From: Diphasiastrum complanatum
Lineage: Eukaryota; Streptophyta; Lycopodiopsida; Lycopodiales; Lycopodiaceae
Direction of reading: 5' to 3'
Assembly (NCBI GenBank): GCA_029204225.1
Contig: CM055103.1
Span: 3,072,154-3,136,153 of the forward strand
DNA length: 64,000 nt
The position numbers and the translations under genes were made by a program. Positions 32,591 to 43,480 of the stretch are shown here, piece after piece (positions within the stretch are counted from its first letter, which is position 1; each line of letters starts with the position of its first letter). The notes under the pieces are model-generated. The model saw nothing but the letters and a program-made list of their open reading frames with translations, was not told the DNA's origin and ran no database searches.

Positions 32591-33560
32591 AGATAAAAAC
32601 ATGGGTCATTGTACTTTCTCAGTCTGCTCCCGTTGACCACAATGTCTAAAAGATCGCCTTGTAGGATTTGGAGTTGGACATATCTGGAGGCAAATATCTT
32701 TTAAATGAGTTTTTTATTAAATGCTTTGGCTTGGTATAGCCTAATCTTATCTTCGACCTGAAATTCTTTGAGTTTTAAGGATCGATCATGCCATGCTTTT
32801 TGTCGACGTTTGTGGACTTGTTGAGCATGAATGCTGATCCGGCATGTTTCACACAGTTGTTCTAGATGAAATAACCTATTTGCTAGGATCTGTCGATTAT
32901 CTAGCTCAAGATTATAAGCTACTCGAAGGGACGAAATATGGAATTCTACAAGCATAACCACTTCTTGCCATATACTAGCTGAAAAGGGGTTAAGCCTGTG
33001 GCTCGCTTCGGGGTAGTGCGGTAAGCCCATAGAGCAACATGAAGTTTGAGTTCCCAATCAGATTGGTTGGATTTGACGATTTTGGTGAGAACGCCACATA
33101 AGATTTTGTTTGTGGATTCCGCCTGGCCATTGCATCATGGATAATACGGGGAACTTTTGCGATGTACCACAAAAAAATTGGAAAGAAGATTTGCTATGAT
33201 AGTTAAGAAAATGTGTACCCTTATCACTGATAAGTTCTAACAGACAGCCAAAACGAACGATAACCTGTTCATAGAAAAATTGTGATAGAATGAGCGTCAG
33301 CATTGCGAACAGCTCTTGCTTCAGCCCATTTGGTACAATACTCCATAGCTACTACGATATAGCGGGATTGAATGTGTCTAGCAGCAGGACTAATGAATCC
33401 AACATAATCAATTCCCCATTTCTGGAAAGCTTTTTTGCCATTTTTCTTAGGAACGATGACGATTGGGGAGACCCACTCAGTATGTTTGATTTCATAGATG
33501 AATCCTGCATCTAACAAGCATTGGAGTTCTTCTTTGATTTTGGCCTTGTAGATCGGATTG
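32590..33560 (-). pseudogene. gypsy RT start fused to integrase
   Basis: The RT fingers (MLDAGFIYEIKHTEWVSP, VIVPKKNGK) join in frame to the integrase core start (FQKWGIDYVGFISP). The rest of RT (both catalytic boxes), RNase H and the integrase zinc finger are missing. The remaining core reads YIVVAMEYCTKWAEA, LELISDKGTHF (second Asp) and decayed sequence around the expected Glu. The C-terminal part (33057-32701; RQILANRLFHLEQLCETCR, KEFQVEDKIRLYQAK) resembles the usual gypsy integrase tail with a VxDKVLLY-like motif, running to about 32590. Frameshifts near 33270 and 33060. Confidence 0.9.
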
Positions 33561-33562
33561 CA

Positions 33563-35310
33563 TCAATTGGGATGACCAGCAGTTGGCACAACTACTTGGG
33601 GTGAGACGCCTCTTATGTCTTTATAGGACCAAGCAAAGACATGTCTATATTTGCGCAGTAGCTTTTCAAGCCATCTGCGTTGTTCACAATTGAGATGAGC
33701 CCTGACGTGGACAATGTATTCGTTAGTGTCAGTTGGCTCACTCAAGGAAATAGTGATGGTGCGGGCAGGGCCTTCATAAGGCGAATTACTATTTGGCTCA
33801 CATTGAGCTTGGGGTAATTGGATTGTGACATCCTCAATCATATAGTCCTTAAAATATTCAGACACATCATGTGCTAGAGATTCGAGGGGGGCCTTGTCTT
33901 TCAACAATCTGGATGATGATTTGGGAGGTTCGGGATTTGGTGTAGAAACAGATGCAGTCTTAGGAACTTCCCTAGCAATGGTAAGGTCGCCAGGTGGCTG
34001 AATCTGAAGAGGTTTCTTCATCTTTTCCTTCATGGTATGGCCACGAGGTTGTGGCTTTGGAGGATGTGAGGTGTGCGAATGAGAAAGTGGTGGAACATCA
34101 TGGGAGATTTTATCATCAATTTGAAAGATTGTTTCCTCCTCATAGAGGTCCCATGGATAGGCTGGTCGTTTGACCTGGTAGAACTTCATATCAGGTTTTT
34201 CGACGGTAACCTTGGCCATTGGTTCCACTTTGGATTATTGTTGCAGAAAGGCCTTAAGTGGAAGTGCCTCCATGTAGTTAAGGACCTGGATATTAGAAAT
34301 GTCTGAATCTTCTGAACAATTTTGAATTTGCAAGACATTTTCGTCATCTACAAAAAAATCTTCTGATTCATTAGTAGGTAGCCATGCAACATTGAGAAAC
34401 TCATCATTGTGTGAAAGAATATCAATAAAATTGATATTAATGATAGGGGTGTCTAGATCAGAAATTCGTTCGTTATCGATCAGAGGAGTATAGGTACAAT
34501 CATCCTGATGTTGAGCACAAGAATTGGCATTCACACAATCAATGGTAGCTAAATTGTGACTCCAGTTTATGATATCAGTAGATTCAACATAATGACCTTT
34601 TTCGTGGATGGATTGATATGGCTCAAACACTGAATTAGTAGTGGAGGATCCCTCGTCATAAAACTGTGCAGGTTTGAGTTTACCAGATGAATCGATGGTG
34701 ACAGAACTGTCTCGATTTTCAAAGGTGACGCGACGCGGCCTTTGCTCCAGTCGTGAACAATTTGTGCAATGGTGAGCCATGGGTGACCAAGTAGTAACTC
34801 ATAGGAATAGGCATTATTGGGAATATCAAGTACTATTAGATCTACATAAAACTTTAGACCTCCTAGTTTGATTAGTACTTGCGGAAGGAAACCGATAGGT
34901 CGAACCACACTTTGATAAGCCATCTTGAACTGACAAGTGGGTTTGGTAAGCTTGTCTCTCAGATTCCATTCTAGTATGAGGGATGTGGAAATGATATTGA
35001 CACCTGAGCTACCGTCGAGAATAGCTAGGGCTTCACAAGATTGGCGATGGGTAGCTAGGATTTTGATATTGCCCCATTCACTGAGTGGATTGGTGAGGTG
35101 TAATGGCATTTTGGACAAATCATCAGGGGTGGTGGTGTCAGTGGATTGGATCTGGTGTTTCCATTTGCTACCATGCTTCCATAGAATATGGAAAGAGAGA
35201 GTGATATTGGCTTGCAATAAATCCCCCCAGACTTCAGTACCTTCAAGGGTTTTGCTTTCAAAAGGCTTGTGAGGGACTTGATGAGAGGTGGTAGATTGTT
35301 GGCCGACATT
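33563..35310 (-). pseudogene. gypsy protease and pre-RT linker
   Basis: Protease region on 35217-34567: AILDGSSGVNIIS (active-site D followed by GSS instead of a D[ST]G triad), IGFLPQVLIKLGGLKFYVDLIVLD, ELLLGHPWL. The frame shifts near 34780 into a Ser/Asp-rich stretch (34780-34235), then after a stop continues at 34228-33563 with a Pro-rich linker and LRKYRHVFAWSYKDIRGV, the conserved segment before gypsy RT. Only two or three lesions split an otherwise long coding region. Confidence 0.85.
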
Positions 35311-35539
35311 GCGGATTTGCTGACGATACTGATGATGCAGTCGAATTTCTTTAAATGGGCGAGAATAACCTATCAGGGTCGAATCTTCACTTGGAGGGAT
35401 AACATGCTATTGAGTTTTGTTGGGTGCAAGTGTAGGGGCTTGGCATTGGGTTTGAGACCGAGTCAAGACCCATGCATGATGAGTTTCAACTGGCAAAGTT
35501 TCTACTTGCACTAAACAGACAGGAGCAACAAGTTTGTTG

Positions 35540-36920
35540 GATCGGGATGGGAAATCCTTCACGTGATGTTCAATACCGCAATTTTCACAAGCTGGAGGAA
35601 ATTGGAGTTTATCTAGGCAGCGAATACTAGGATGCTTACCTGCACAGATAAAACATCCTCATATTGCTGGGAGCTGATGCGCATGAAATACAACGTGGTT
35701 GGGATCGTACGTTTGGCCATTGGGGTCCACTGCTTGGGCATTAGGATCATATGTATAATAACAACTGTCTCAGTGGAGTACTGCTGTTGAGTATGGTCTT
35801 CCACATAGTAGGTTGTTGGATCGATAGTATTGTGATCATGATAATGTACAACTTGTTGTGGAGCAGGTTGGTTAACGACAAACTGTTGAGTGGTGGTTGG
35901 CAGATGGTGGGTTTGGGTGCTGTTGGAAAATGGTTTCGCAGTTGAGAGCATTCATTAGTAGGATGATGATGTGAGCAGATTGGACACCAGAAGTTTCTCG
36001 TGCTGGAAAAAATCTCTAAGCAATCTCTTTCATGGTAGTTTGGAAATCAGCAATGAGTTTATCCATATGAGATTGTTGAGCTTTTTGCTAGGTTTCCATT
36101 TGATGCAGAAGTTCAGAAGATTGGGCAATAGTTTTAGACTTCGGGTGATTAAGATGGTCAGGATTCTTAGATTTCTTTTCACAATGGTCAAAGTCATCGT
36201 CGGAACTTTTGTCTTCTTCATGGATAGCATCAATCATCATGTCTTTAAGTTGATCATAAAGGTCAACTAGTTTTAGTTTGCGGCGGTTGTTTTTAGGCAA
36301 TCCAACCAAGACAATTTTATGGCCATTCCTTCAGTGATGTTTTCGTCAACATATTTGACCTCTAGATATTTAAAGCGCTCAATGTAGTTTTGAACAGACT
36401 CGTCGCGACGCATCTTGATATGGGTAATTTGGATGAATGGGCTCTAAGTCAGTTTGGATGGTTTGAAACGCTTTATGAGGGTGCCTTTGAGAGTGGTCCA
36501 AGAAGCAAGATCAGGAGTTTCGAGGATAAGATACCACTCTTTGGTTGTTCCATAGAGTACCATGGGAAATAGGTGAAGCTTTTCAGTCTCAGAGGTATCT
36601 TCATAGAAGTGGCATGCATTATCAAAGTCTTGGAGTAATCGGACTGGGTCAGATTCTCCATCGTACTTTGGTGCATCAAACGTGGAACATTTTAGTCGTG
36701 GAGGGACTGGATTAGAAGATTCAGCACAATCTCGAGACTCGTTGTATGATCGACGAATTTTGATACTGAGGTTTTGTTGACAGATGAGAAAAAAAATAGT
36801 GAAAAAGATGATTTTTTGACAGAAAACAGGCAAAATCTGCGAGATAAAATTCACGAAGTTGTTGGAGGATTGATCTTTAATAGATCTAGCCTCAATGAAG
36901 CCGACAAATTTTAAGACCAA
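35540..36920 (-). pseudogene. gypsy Gag with three CxxC clusters
   Basis: 36920-36444 carries the Gag core (RLKCSTFDAPKYDGESDPVRLLQDFDNACHFY, KEWYLILETPDLASWTTLK). A shift leads to VGLPKNNRRKLKLVDLYDQL and IHEEDKSSDDD (36309-36088). Further on are CPICSHHHPTNEC (about 35975), CFICAGKHPSIRC (about 35645) and CENCGIEHH (about 35590). The first two fit CX2CX3HX4C, one residue shorter than the standard retroviral knuckle. A Gln/His/Tyr-rich stretch lies between. Nucleic-acid binding is inferred. Confidence 0.8.
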
Positions 36921-37281
36921 GATTTGGTTGAAAAATAGTGGATTTTGACAGTATAGCAGGGTGTTTTCATAGAATCTAAACAGGGCCAGAATTCGTGGAG
37001 GTGATAAAATGGAAGATCAGGGTCTGTTATGGCTGCAGACAGACCAATGAATTATGATATACCTGTTTGGTTGAAAAAAATGTCACTTGGGTCACTTCTG
37101 TCAAAGAAAATGCCCATGTTGACACTTTTGTTGCGTCCCCCGGCTTGATAGGTTGCTTTGCAGCTTGTTGAGGACCTGGAGAGAAGTCTCGTGTTGTGGT
37201 GTGAAGGTAAAAAGCAAACAAGCATACACACAAACATGAAAGTGAAAAAAATGAAAGCTAGGTAGAAAAAATCTTAAAAAG
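36921..37281. other. gypsy leader region
   Basis: Between the Gag frame and the primer site. Short open frames at 37027-37237 show no recognised domain. The block GAATTCGTGGAGG at 36992 recurs downstream of pol. Confidence 0.5.
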
Positions 37282-37295
37282 CGGCAACGATGCCA
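37282..37295 (-). other. gypsy primer binding site
   Basis: TGGCATCGTTGCCG on the minus strand; compare TGGCGCCGTTGCTGGGGA in the plus-strand gypsy at 59791. The GCG-to-GCA change is what CpG decay would give. Confidence 0.75.
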
Positions 37296-37296
37296 A

Positions 37297-38066
37297 TGTT
37301 GGAAGTATTTCTAGTTTACGAGATGACTAGATCTACTCACAGGTGTAGTATAGTGTAGAGAGCATTGTCCACATTTTAAAACCTACCAAAAAGCTTCAAA
37401 TGAAAATAAACAAACAAGAACGGGAGCACCAAGGCTTTCCCAACTGGTGCTCGATACGAAAATAGAACTAGCTTGGCTAAGACTTCCCAACTAACCAAGA
37501 TTAACAAAATAATAAGACCATGCTAAGGTGGTACCCAATTAGCAAAAAAATTAAACTACTTCTTATTTAACACCCTAAAGGGAGATAGAAATAATAGATT
37601 GCAGCTAACTAAGCAAATAGCAAATAAGAACATGCCACAATATAGAAACCGATGAAAAGGAGACAAGAGGAGGCCCGAGCACCTTCCCTCAAGCTATGCA
37701 CCTTTTCAAAGGAAATGCAAGTGAAATAGCAAGATAATCTCAAGAGAGAGCAATTAGCATAATCTCAAAAGTGTTATTTACCTCTCCATTTATAACAATG
37801 AGGGTCTTCCATAAGTATCCACTAACTTATGGGACTACCTTATTTCTAGCCATTCTAGAACTTCTAATTTAGGATTTAGAACTTCAAAGTTTCTAACTTA
37901 GGAAAACTTAAGACAAATATTTCTAAGCTTAAGTTTCCTAAGTCTAATTTCTAAATCTAAGTTTAAGCTATTTTATTATTATTTTAAGCTTCTACTCATG
38001 GACTTACAAAACACATGCCATGGTGGAAGTTTATTGATAGATACTCATATGTGGGCTTACAAAACA
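37297..38066 (-). repeat. gypsy 5' LTR, 770 bp
   Basis: Bounded by the primer site and by copia integrase coding sequence. Minus strand starts TGTTTTGTAAG and ends TTCCAACA, so the ends are TGTT...AACA. The AT-rich right part has repeats of TTCTAA/CTTAAG. No second copy in the window confirms the edges. Confidence 0.65.
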
Positions 38067-38272
38067 AACTGGGCTGAGAAGTGGACATGAAGGAAGGTCA
38101 AGCAGATCAAAATCGACAGAGGAGGAGAGTACATTTCCAATCGATTGAACGACTTTTGTAAAAGTCGAGGCATCCTTCATAGGAAGACTGCTGCATACAC
38201 ACCACAACACAATGGTGTAGCTGAGAGGAAAAATAGAACCCTCATGGAAGTAGCAAGATGTATGATGGCCTA
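38067..38272 (+). pseudogene. copia integrase fragment, left part (host of nested insertions)
   Basis: Reads QIKIDRGGEYISNRLNDF (second catalytic Asp), AAYTPQHNGVAERKNRTL (Glu), EVARCMMAY. It is interrupted at 38272 by the intact copia element and resumes at 44134 (target duplication GCCTA). On its left it is cut by the gypsy LTR. Confidence 0.9.
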
Positions 38273-38925
38273 TGTGAAAAACTCAGATCCAAAAGATGCT
38301 AAAGTTTCATAAAGATCTTGGCCATGGAAGTTATGCACATCTAGATTGAAAAAATGATAGAAATTGTGATGTTAAGCATACTAAACATCAACTAAACATC
38401 AAGATCTGATCATAAGCTTCCACAAACAGAAACTTGCTGTCCCTGTCCGTACTTCAGAGCCTACAACCTGCATTTCACACGTGTGAAGCCATAGCAACAA
38501 AGAAATCACAATTCTAGTGGCTAGAATGCAAGATATGAACAAAAAAGTGAGAGAGAAGAAGATGGACCTTCAAAGAGCATAACATTCATTCAATAGAATG
38601 AAAATGAGATGTGTACATACTCGTGGAGATGGCTATTTATAGCAGCCATAGTGCCTCTTGGCCACTTGTCTTATGATAGGCTAAAATTGGGGTCCAATAG
38701 GATTCACCCATCTACCTAGAAATTTGGTCAAATAGGAATGCACCAAATTATGAGCCAATAGAAGAGCTCCACACTCGACCTCCTCTAATTAATGTGACCT
38801 CAAAAGTAGTGTACACATACTTTGGGCCTCTACATACATGTATGAACCTATCTCTAACTTTTATTTGGCCATAGGCCTACAAAATCTCAAGTTAGGAAAA
38901 TACTACTAGTTGACAATTTTTCACA
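38273..38925 (-). repeat. 3' LTR of the intact copia element
   Basis: 653 bp; minus strand TGTGAAAAATTG...TTTTTCACA. The terminal inverted repeat (TGTGAAAAA/TTTTTCACA) is 9 bp. It contains the stop codon of the polyprotein (38923-38921). The TATA box is at 38633-38642 on the minus strand. Confidence 0.96.
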
Positions 38926-41900
38926 CTCCCTCTTCAACTAGTTTTAGCATAGATTTAGAAAGTACACCAAGACTTGTTCTATGCTTGAAAAATAAGTCCT
39001 TTCCCAATGCTTTGGTAAAGATATCAGCCACACATTCCTTTGATGGGACATGTTCAAGCTTGATCTCTTTTGCCAACACTTGTTCTCTCACAAAATGATA
39101 AGCCACCTCGATATGTTTGCTCCTTGCATGGAAAACCGGATTGCTTGCTAGACTTTGGGCTGAAAGGTTGTCACAAAAGATGATTGGACTCTCTGAAAAA
39201 TCCAGCAAATGAAGCTCCATAATCATCCTCTTGATCCACACCATCTCCTTTGTGCATGATGTCAAAGCTTTGTACTCGGCCTCACTAGAAGAAAGTGATA
39301 TAGTTGCTTGTTTCTTCGACATCCATGAGATAGCTCCATCACCTATGAAAATAGCATGTGCATTTATGGATTTTCTATCCATAAGGTCTCCTGCAAAATC
39401 TGAATCTGAAAAACCAAATAAGTTAGGTGATGAGCCTCTATAAACAATGCCAAAATCTTTTGTTCCCGAGATGTATCTCAAGATCCTCTTTCCTAGTTTC
39501 CAATGTTCTATGCTAGGATCTTGCATGAATTGGCTTAATCTACCAACACAATAAGATAAATCAGGTCTTGTGATGGTTAGATATATAAGAGAACCTATTA
39601 GCTTCCTATAGAGAGTAATGTCCTCGAAGGATCTTTCATTACCTCTTATAGTTAGCTTTACATGTGATTCCATAGGTGTATCAATAGGATTTGCATCTAC
39701 CATATGAAATCTATTGAGAATAGAAATAGCATACTTCTCTTGTGAAATAAAAGTGATTTGAGAAGTTCTAATTACTTCTATTCCTAAGATATAGCTCAAA
39801 AGACCAAGATCATGCACTTCAAATTCCTTTTTTAGTGCTTTCTTGATATCTTCTATATCTTCCTTGTTCCCTCCACTTAAAATAATGTCATCCACATAAA
39901 TTAGAAGGATTGTAACATCATTAGCACTAATTCTAAAGTAAAGTGAATGATCATACTCACTCATAGTGAAGTTTTGAGAAAGTAGAAAAGAGTTAAGCCT
40001 AGCATACCAACTCCTTGGTGCTTGCTTAAGACCATACAAACTTTTTTGTAGAAAACACACATGATTAGGCTTGCTATGAGAAACATAGCTCTCGGGTTGC
40101 TCCATGTAGACTTCCTCTTCAAGATCACCATTCAAGAAAGCATTAGAAATGTCTAATTGCCAAAGATCCCATCCATAAAGAGTTGCAAGGGAAATGATTA
40201 CTCTTATGCTCACCATCTTTGCCACGGGTGCAAAGGTTTCCTCATAGTCAATGCCATGCTCTTGAGCATAACCTTTAGCCACCAACCTTGCCTTCAACTT
40301 GTTGATAGATCCATCTTGATTTGTCTTTACCTTGAAGATCCATTTGCATCCAATTGCACTTTTGCCCTTTGGAAGCTCCACCAATCTCCATGTGTTGTTC
40401 TTCATAAGTGCTTCAAACTCAAGATCCATTGCTTGGATCCATTCCTCTTTTTGCCTTGCTTCATCTACACATGAAGGTACATCAAAAGAAGTTAGGAAAG
40501 CATAGTTGGATCCATCCACCACTTGCTTACCTTTGCCATCATAAGTGAGCCTTGAGGGTTTCACTTTATGCCTTGGAGTTCTCCTTGGAATTTGACTTGA
40601 AGAGGCTTCTTCATCATCCACATCCAATGTGTCATCAACTCCATTGTCATCAAGCACATTAGTTGCAACAACACCATCATCACTTGAAACAACTTTTGGA
40701 ATGTTACTTTCATCAAAAATGACATCCCTACTTGTGAACACTTTCTTGATTGAAGGAACATAAATCCTATATGCTTTGCTTACTTCACTATAACCAACAA
40801 AAATGCCCTTTCTTGAAGATGGATCCTCCTTAGTTCTATCATCAAGAGTAATGTTGAAGTAGCAAATGCATCCAAAAGTTCTTAGAAACTTGACATTAGG
40901 CTTCATACCAAACAAAGCTTCAAAAGGGGTTTTTCCTTCCAATACAACACTTGGCCATCTATTGCATAGGAAATTTGCACACAACAAAGCATCACTCCAA
41001 AAAGGTTTAGGAAGATTAGCATTCAATCTCATTGCCTTTGCACTCTCACACAAGGTTCTATTCTTCCTCTCGGCCACTCCATTTTGTTGTGGTGTTCTTG
41101 GACATGTGTACTCCCTCTTGATCCCATGCTCATCGCAAAAGGCTTTGAATTTGTTAGAAATGTATTCACCACCATTGTCGCTCCTCAAGCATTTGATTTT
41201 GGTTGTAAATTGAGTCTCAATAGCAACTTTGAATTTGACAAACACATCAAACACCTCATCCTTGCTCTTTAGTAGATAAACCCAACAAAATCTACTAAAA
41301 TCATCAATGAAAGTTACATACATCTTAGCACCTCCATTGCTAATTGTAGTAACACCATGAATATCCGAATGCAAGAGAGAAAAAGGCATCTTAGATCTAG
41401 ATATAGATCTAGTATATGGCAATCTATGTGATTTAGACAAAGCACATTCTTCACAAACATGATTCAAGCAAGTAAGAGACTTGGGAAGTCCCCTTACTAC
41501 CTCCTTTTTGGCTATTACCTCCAAGGCCTTGTAGTTGAGATGTCCCATCCTTTTATGCCATACCTCTTGAATTGACATTTGTTCATTTGCCATGCATCCA
41601 ACTTGGTTAGCAACAACACATGCATCAAGCTTGAACAATTTCCCTTGCCTTTTCCCTTTTGCAATGATACTACACCCCTTTTTGATCAAGCAAGCATCAC
41701 CATCAAACTCAACTTTGAATCCTTTGTCAAGCATTTGGCTTACACTAAGTAAGTTCTTGGTAATGGATGGAATGAGCAAAACATCTTTCAATTCTATATT
41801 CCTATTTGTAGAAAGTGAAATAGGAATTGTGCCAATCCCCTTGATTGTACACTCACCATCATTTGCGGTATAGATTACCTTCCTATCACCATCAAATGCC

Positions 41901-42871
41901 ATTAAAGATGAAAAATACTCTTTATGATATGTCATATGAGAAGTGGCTCCACTATCAATCCACCAAGGATCAATGTCTCCATGATTAGCCAACAAGCAAG
42001 ATGACATAACAAAAGCATCATTTGAAAGAAGCTCATCCCCACCCTCATCAATAGTTAGATTGGTTTGCTTTTCCCCTTGATCCCTCTTTTTCTTGAAACA
42101 ATCACTAGCAAAATGCCCTTTGACTCCACAATAGAAACATTTTAGCTTAGATCTATCCTTCTTTTTGCCAAAAGTAGAGTGCTCACCTTGGTCTTGCCCT
42201 TTAGACCAATTGCTTTTACCTTTGCCCTTGAACTTGCCTTTAGAGAACATTGCCTCCTCTTCTCCTCCTTGAGATGTAGAAGATGCTCCCACTCTTGCTT
42301 GCAACCTGAATTCTTCAGCCAACAAGACCTCTTGCAAGTCTCCAACACTTGGTAAACATTTTTGGATAGCATAACTTTGAACAAGATTAGCATGATCATC
42401 CAACAAGCCATTGAGAATCACTTGAACAAGCTCCTCATTATTTATGCCATCATTAATGCATGCTAACTCATCATTCAATGCTTTAACTCTCAAAACAAAA
42501 GCATGTCCACTCTCACTCTTCTTTTGCATACAAGAAAAGATTTGCCTTCTTAAAGTCAACACTCTAGAAGTAGACTTGGATTCATAAACCTTCTTCAAGG
42601 CTTCCCAAGCTTCACTAGATGATGTGCACTTACCAACCTCTTTGATAAGCTCATTTGTCACATTCATCTTGATCATGTGAAGGGCTTTCTTTGCCCTCTT
42701 GTCATACCTCAATTGTTCTTGAGGTGCCAAAGGTCTCTCCTCCACACCTACAACAATATCCATCAACTCATTCATCTCAAGCAAAGACTCCATCCTTACT
42801 TTCCAAGTAGAATAGTTGAGGGAGGTAAGCCTATCATTGCTTTCCAACATGTAGCCTCCATTTGTAGCCAT
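38921..42871 (-). CDS. Copia Gag-Pol polyprotein, full length
   Basis: 1,316 aa. Gag 1-240 (STWKVRMESLLE, SEAWEALKKVYESKSTSR). Zinc knuckle CFYCGVKGHFASDC 245-258. Protease DSGAT 306-310 with VLLIPSITKNLLSVSQM. Integrase HHCC (H439, H444, C473, C476) and DDE at D503 (LLHSDIHG), D565 (LRSDNGGEY), E601 (NGVAERKNRTL). Linker to about 800. RT from about 826 with YVDD at 992-995 (LLIYVDDIILSG). RNase H with DSDFAGD 1155-1161, SSSEAEY 1195-1201 and FCDNLSA 1232-1238. No internal stop or shift. Start chosen at the first Met (MATNGGYMLE). Gag and Pol share one frame, so Gag excess must arise by processing or splicing; no signal seen. The protein packages, copies and integrates its own RNA. Confidence 0.97.
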   Translation of the reverse strand: MATNGGYMLESNDRLTSLNYSTWKVRMESLLEMNELMDIVVGVEERPLAPQEQLRYDKRAKKALHMIKMNVTNELIKEVGKCTSSSEAWEALKKVYESKSTSRVLTLRRQIFSCMQKKSESGHAFVLRVKALNDELACINDGINNEELVQVILNGLLDDHANLVQSYAIQKCLPSVGDLQEVLLAEEFRLQARVGASSTSQGGEEEAMFSKGKFKGKGKSNWSKGQDQGEHSTFGKKKDRSKLKCFYCGVKGHFASDCFKKKRDQGEKQTNLTIDEGGDELLSNDAFVMSSCLLANHGDIDPWWIDSGATSHMTYHKEYFSSLMAFDGDRKVIYTANDGECTIKGIGTIPISLSTNRNIELKDVLLIPSITKNLLSVSQMLDKGFKVEFDGDACLIKKGCSIIAKGKRQGKLFKLDACVVANQVGCMANEQMSIQEVWHKRMGHLNYKALEVIAKKEVVRGLPKSLTCLNHVCEECALSKSHRLPYTRSISRSKMPFSLLHSDIHGVTTISNGGAKMYVTFIDDFSRFCWVYLLKSKDEVFDVFVKFKVAIETQFTTKIKCLRSDNGGEYISNKFKAFCDEHGIKREYTCPRTPQQNGVAERKNRTLCESAKAMRLNANLPKPFWSDALLCANFLCNRWPSVVLEGKTPFEALFGMKPNVKFLRTFGCICYFNITLDDRTKEDPSSRKGIFVGYSEVSKAYRIYVPSIKKVFTSRDVIFDESNIPKVVSSDDGVVATNVLDDNGVDDTLDVDDEEASSSQIPRRTPRHKVKPSRLTYDGKGKQVVDGSNYAFLTSFDVPSCVDEARQKEEWIQAMDLEFEALMKNNTWRLVELPKGKSAIGCKWIFKVKTNQDGSINKLKARLVAKGYAQEHGIDYEETFAPVAKMVSIRVIISLATLYGWDLWQLDISNAFLNGDLEEEVYMEQPESYVSHSKPNHVCFLQKSLYGLKQAPRSWYARLNSFLLSQNFTMSEYDHSLYFRISANDVTILLIYVDDIILSGGNKEDIEDIKKALKKEFEVHDLGLLSYILGIEVIRTSQITFISQEKYAISILNRFHMVDANPIDTPMESHVKLTIRGNERSFEDITLYRKLIGSLIYLTITRPDLSYCVGRLSQFMQDPSIEHWKLGKRILRYISGTKDFGIVYRGSSPNLFGFSDSDFAGDLMDRKSINAHAIFIGDGAISWMSKKQATISLSSSEAEYKALTSCTKEMVWIKRMIMELHLLDFSESPIIFCDNLSAQSLASNPVFHARSKHIEVAYHFVREQVLAKEIKLEHVPSKECVADIFTKALGKDLFFKHRTSLGVLSKSMLKLVEEGV

Positions 42872-43468
42872 GTTGCAATGATTGATCTCTGATCTTTGAC
42901 CTGTTCCAATGCACTAAGCACTCTCTTGAATCAACAAATGAAACACAAGAAGAAATCACAAAGATTTGGAACCTAAAACCTTACTTTTTCTCTCTTTTCC
43001 TCACTTTTTCCTCAATTTTAGCCACTAGTTTTATGATTTCTTGATCAAACCAAGACCAAACCTCAATATACTTGCTTTTCCCTCACTCCTAAGATTGAAA
43101 TACACTCTTGAATCATTCAGCAAACTGAAAATCAGAGGGTTACATCAATTTTGAAGTTTTTGACATGAAGAAGCAAGAAATTGAATCAAAAAACTATATG
43201 CTAGAATGGAAAACTAATAGGATCTTGTTGGATCTTGCATCTCCCTCTTTCCAAAACAAATTTTGTCTCCTTATTCTGATAAGTACAGAGGGAATTCGCC
43301 CTACTTCAATTGAAATGCATACAAATGATGTTTTGATCACAAAGATCCAATTTCTACACATAAATCAACAAGATTTTTAGCTAGAAACTTGATTGGAATG
43401 CTACAAAAGCAAACTCGCCCACAAATCTCTTCTAAATCTGGCAAAACCTGCACATTTGGCCGCCTAAT
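42872..43468 (-). other. Leader of the intact copia element
   Basis: 597 bp between primer site and polyprotein start codon. No open frame worth calling. It presumably carries packaging signals, none of which can be identified from sequence alone. Confidence 0.75.
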
Positions 43469-43480
43469 GCTCTGATACCA
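43469..43480 (-). other. Primer binding site of the intact copia element
   Basis: TGGTATCAGAGC on the minus strand, immediately next to the 5' LTR end CACA. Confidence 0.95.

Larger units (their letters stand above)
32590..38066 (-). mobile_element. Ty3/gypsy element with deleted RT/RNase H
   Basis: From right to left: 5' LTR (37297-38066), primer site (37282-37295), Gag with unusual zinc knuckles, protease, RT start joined directly to integrase, and integrase end. The accessory ORF at 29860-31924 probably belongs to it. No 3' LTR was found. The 5' LTR sits inside a copia integrase (38067 on). Confidence 0.85.
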
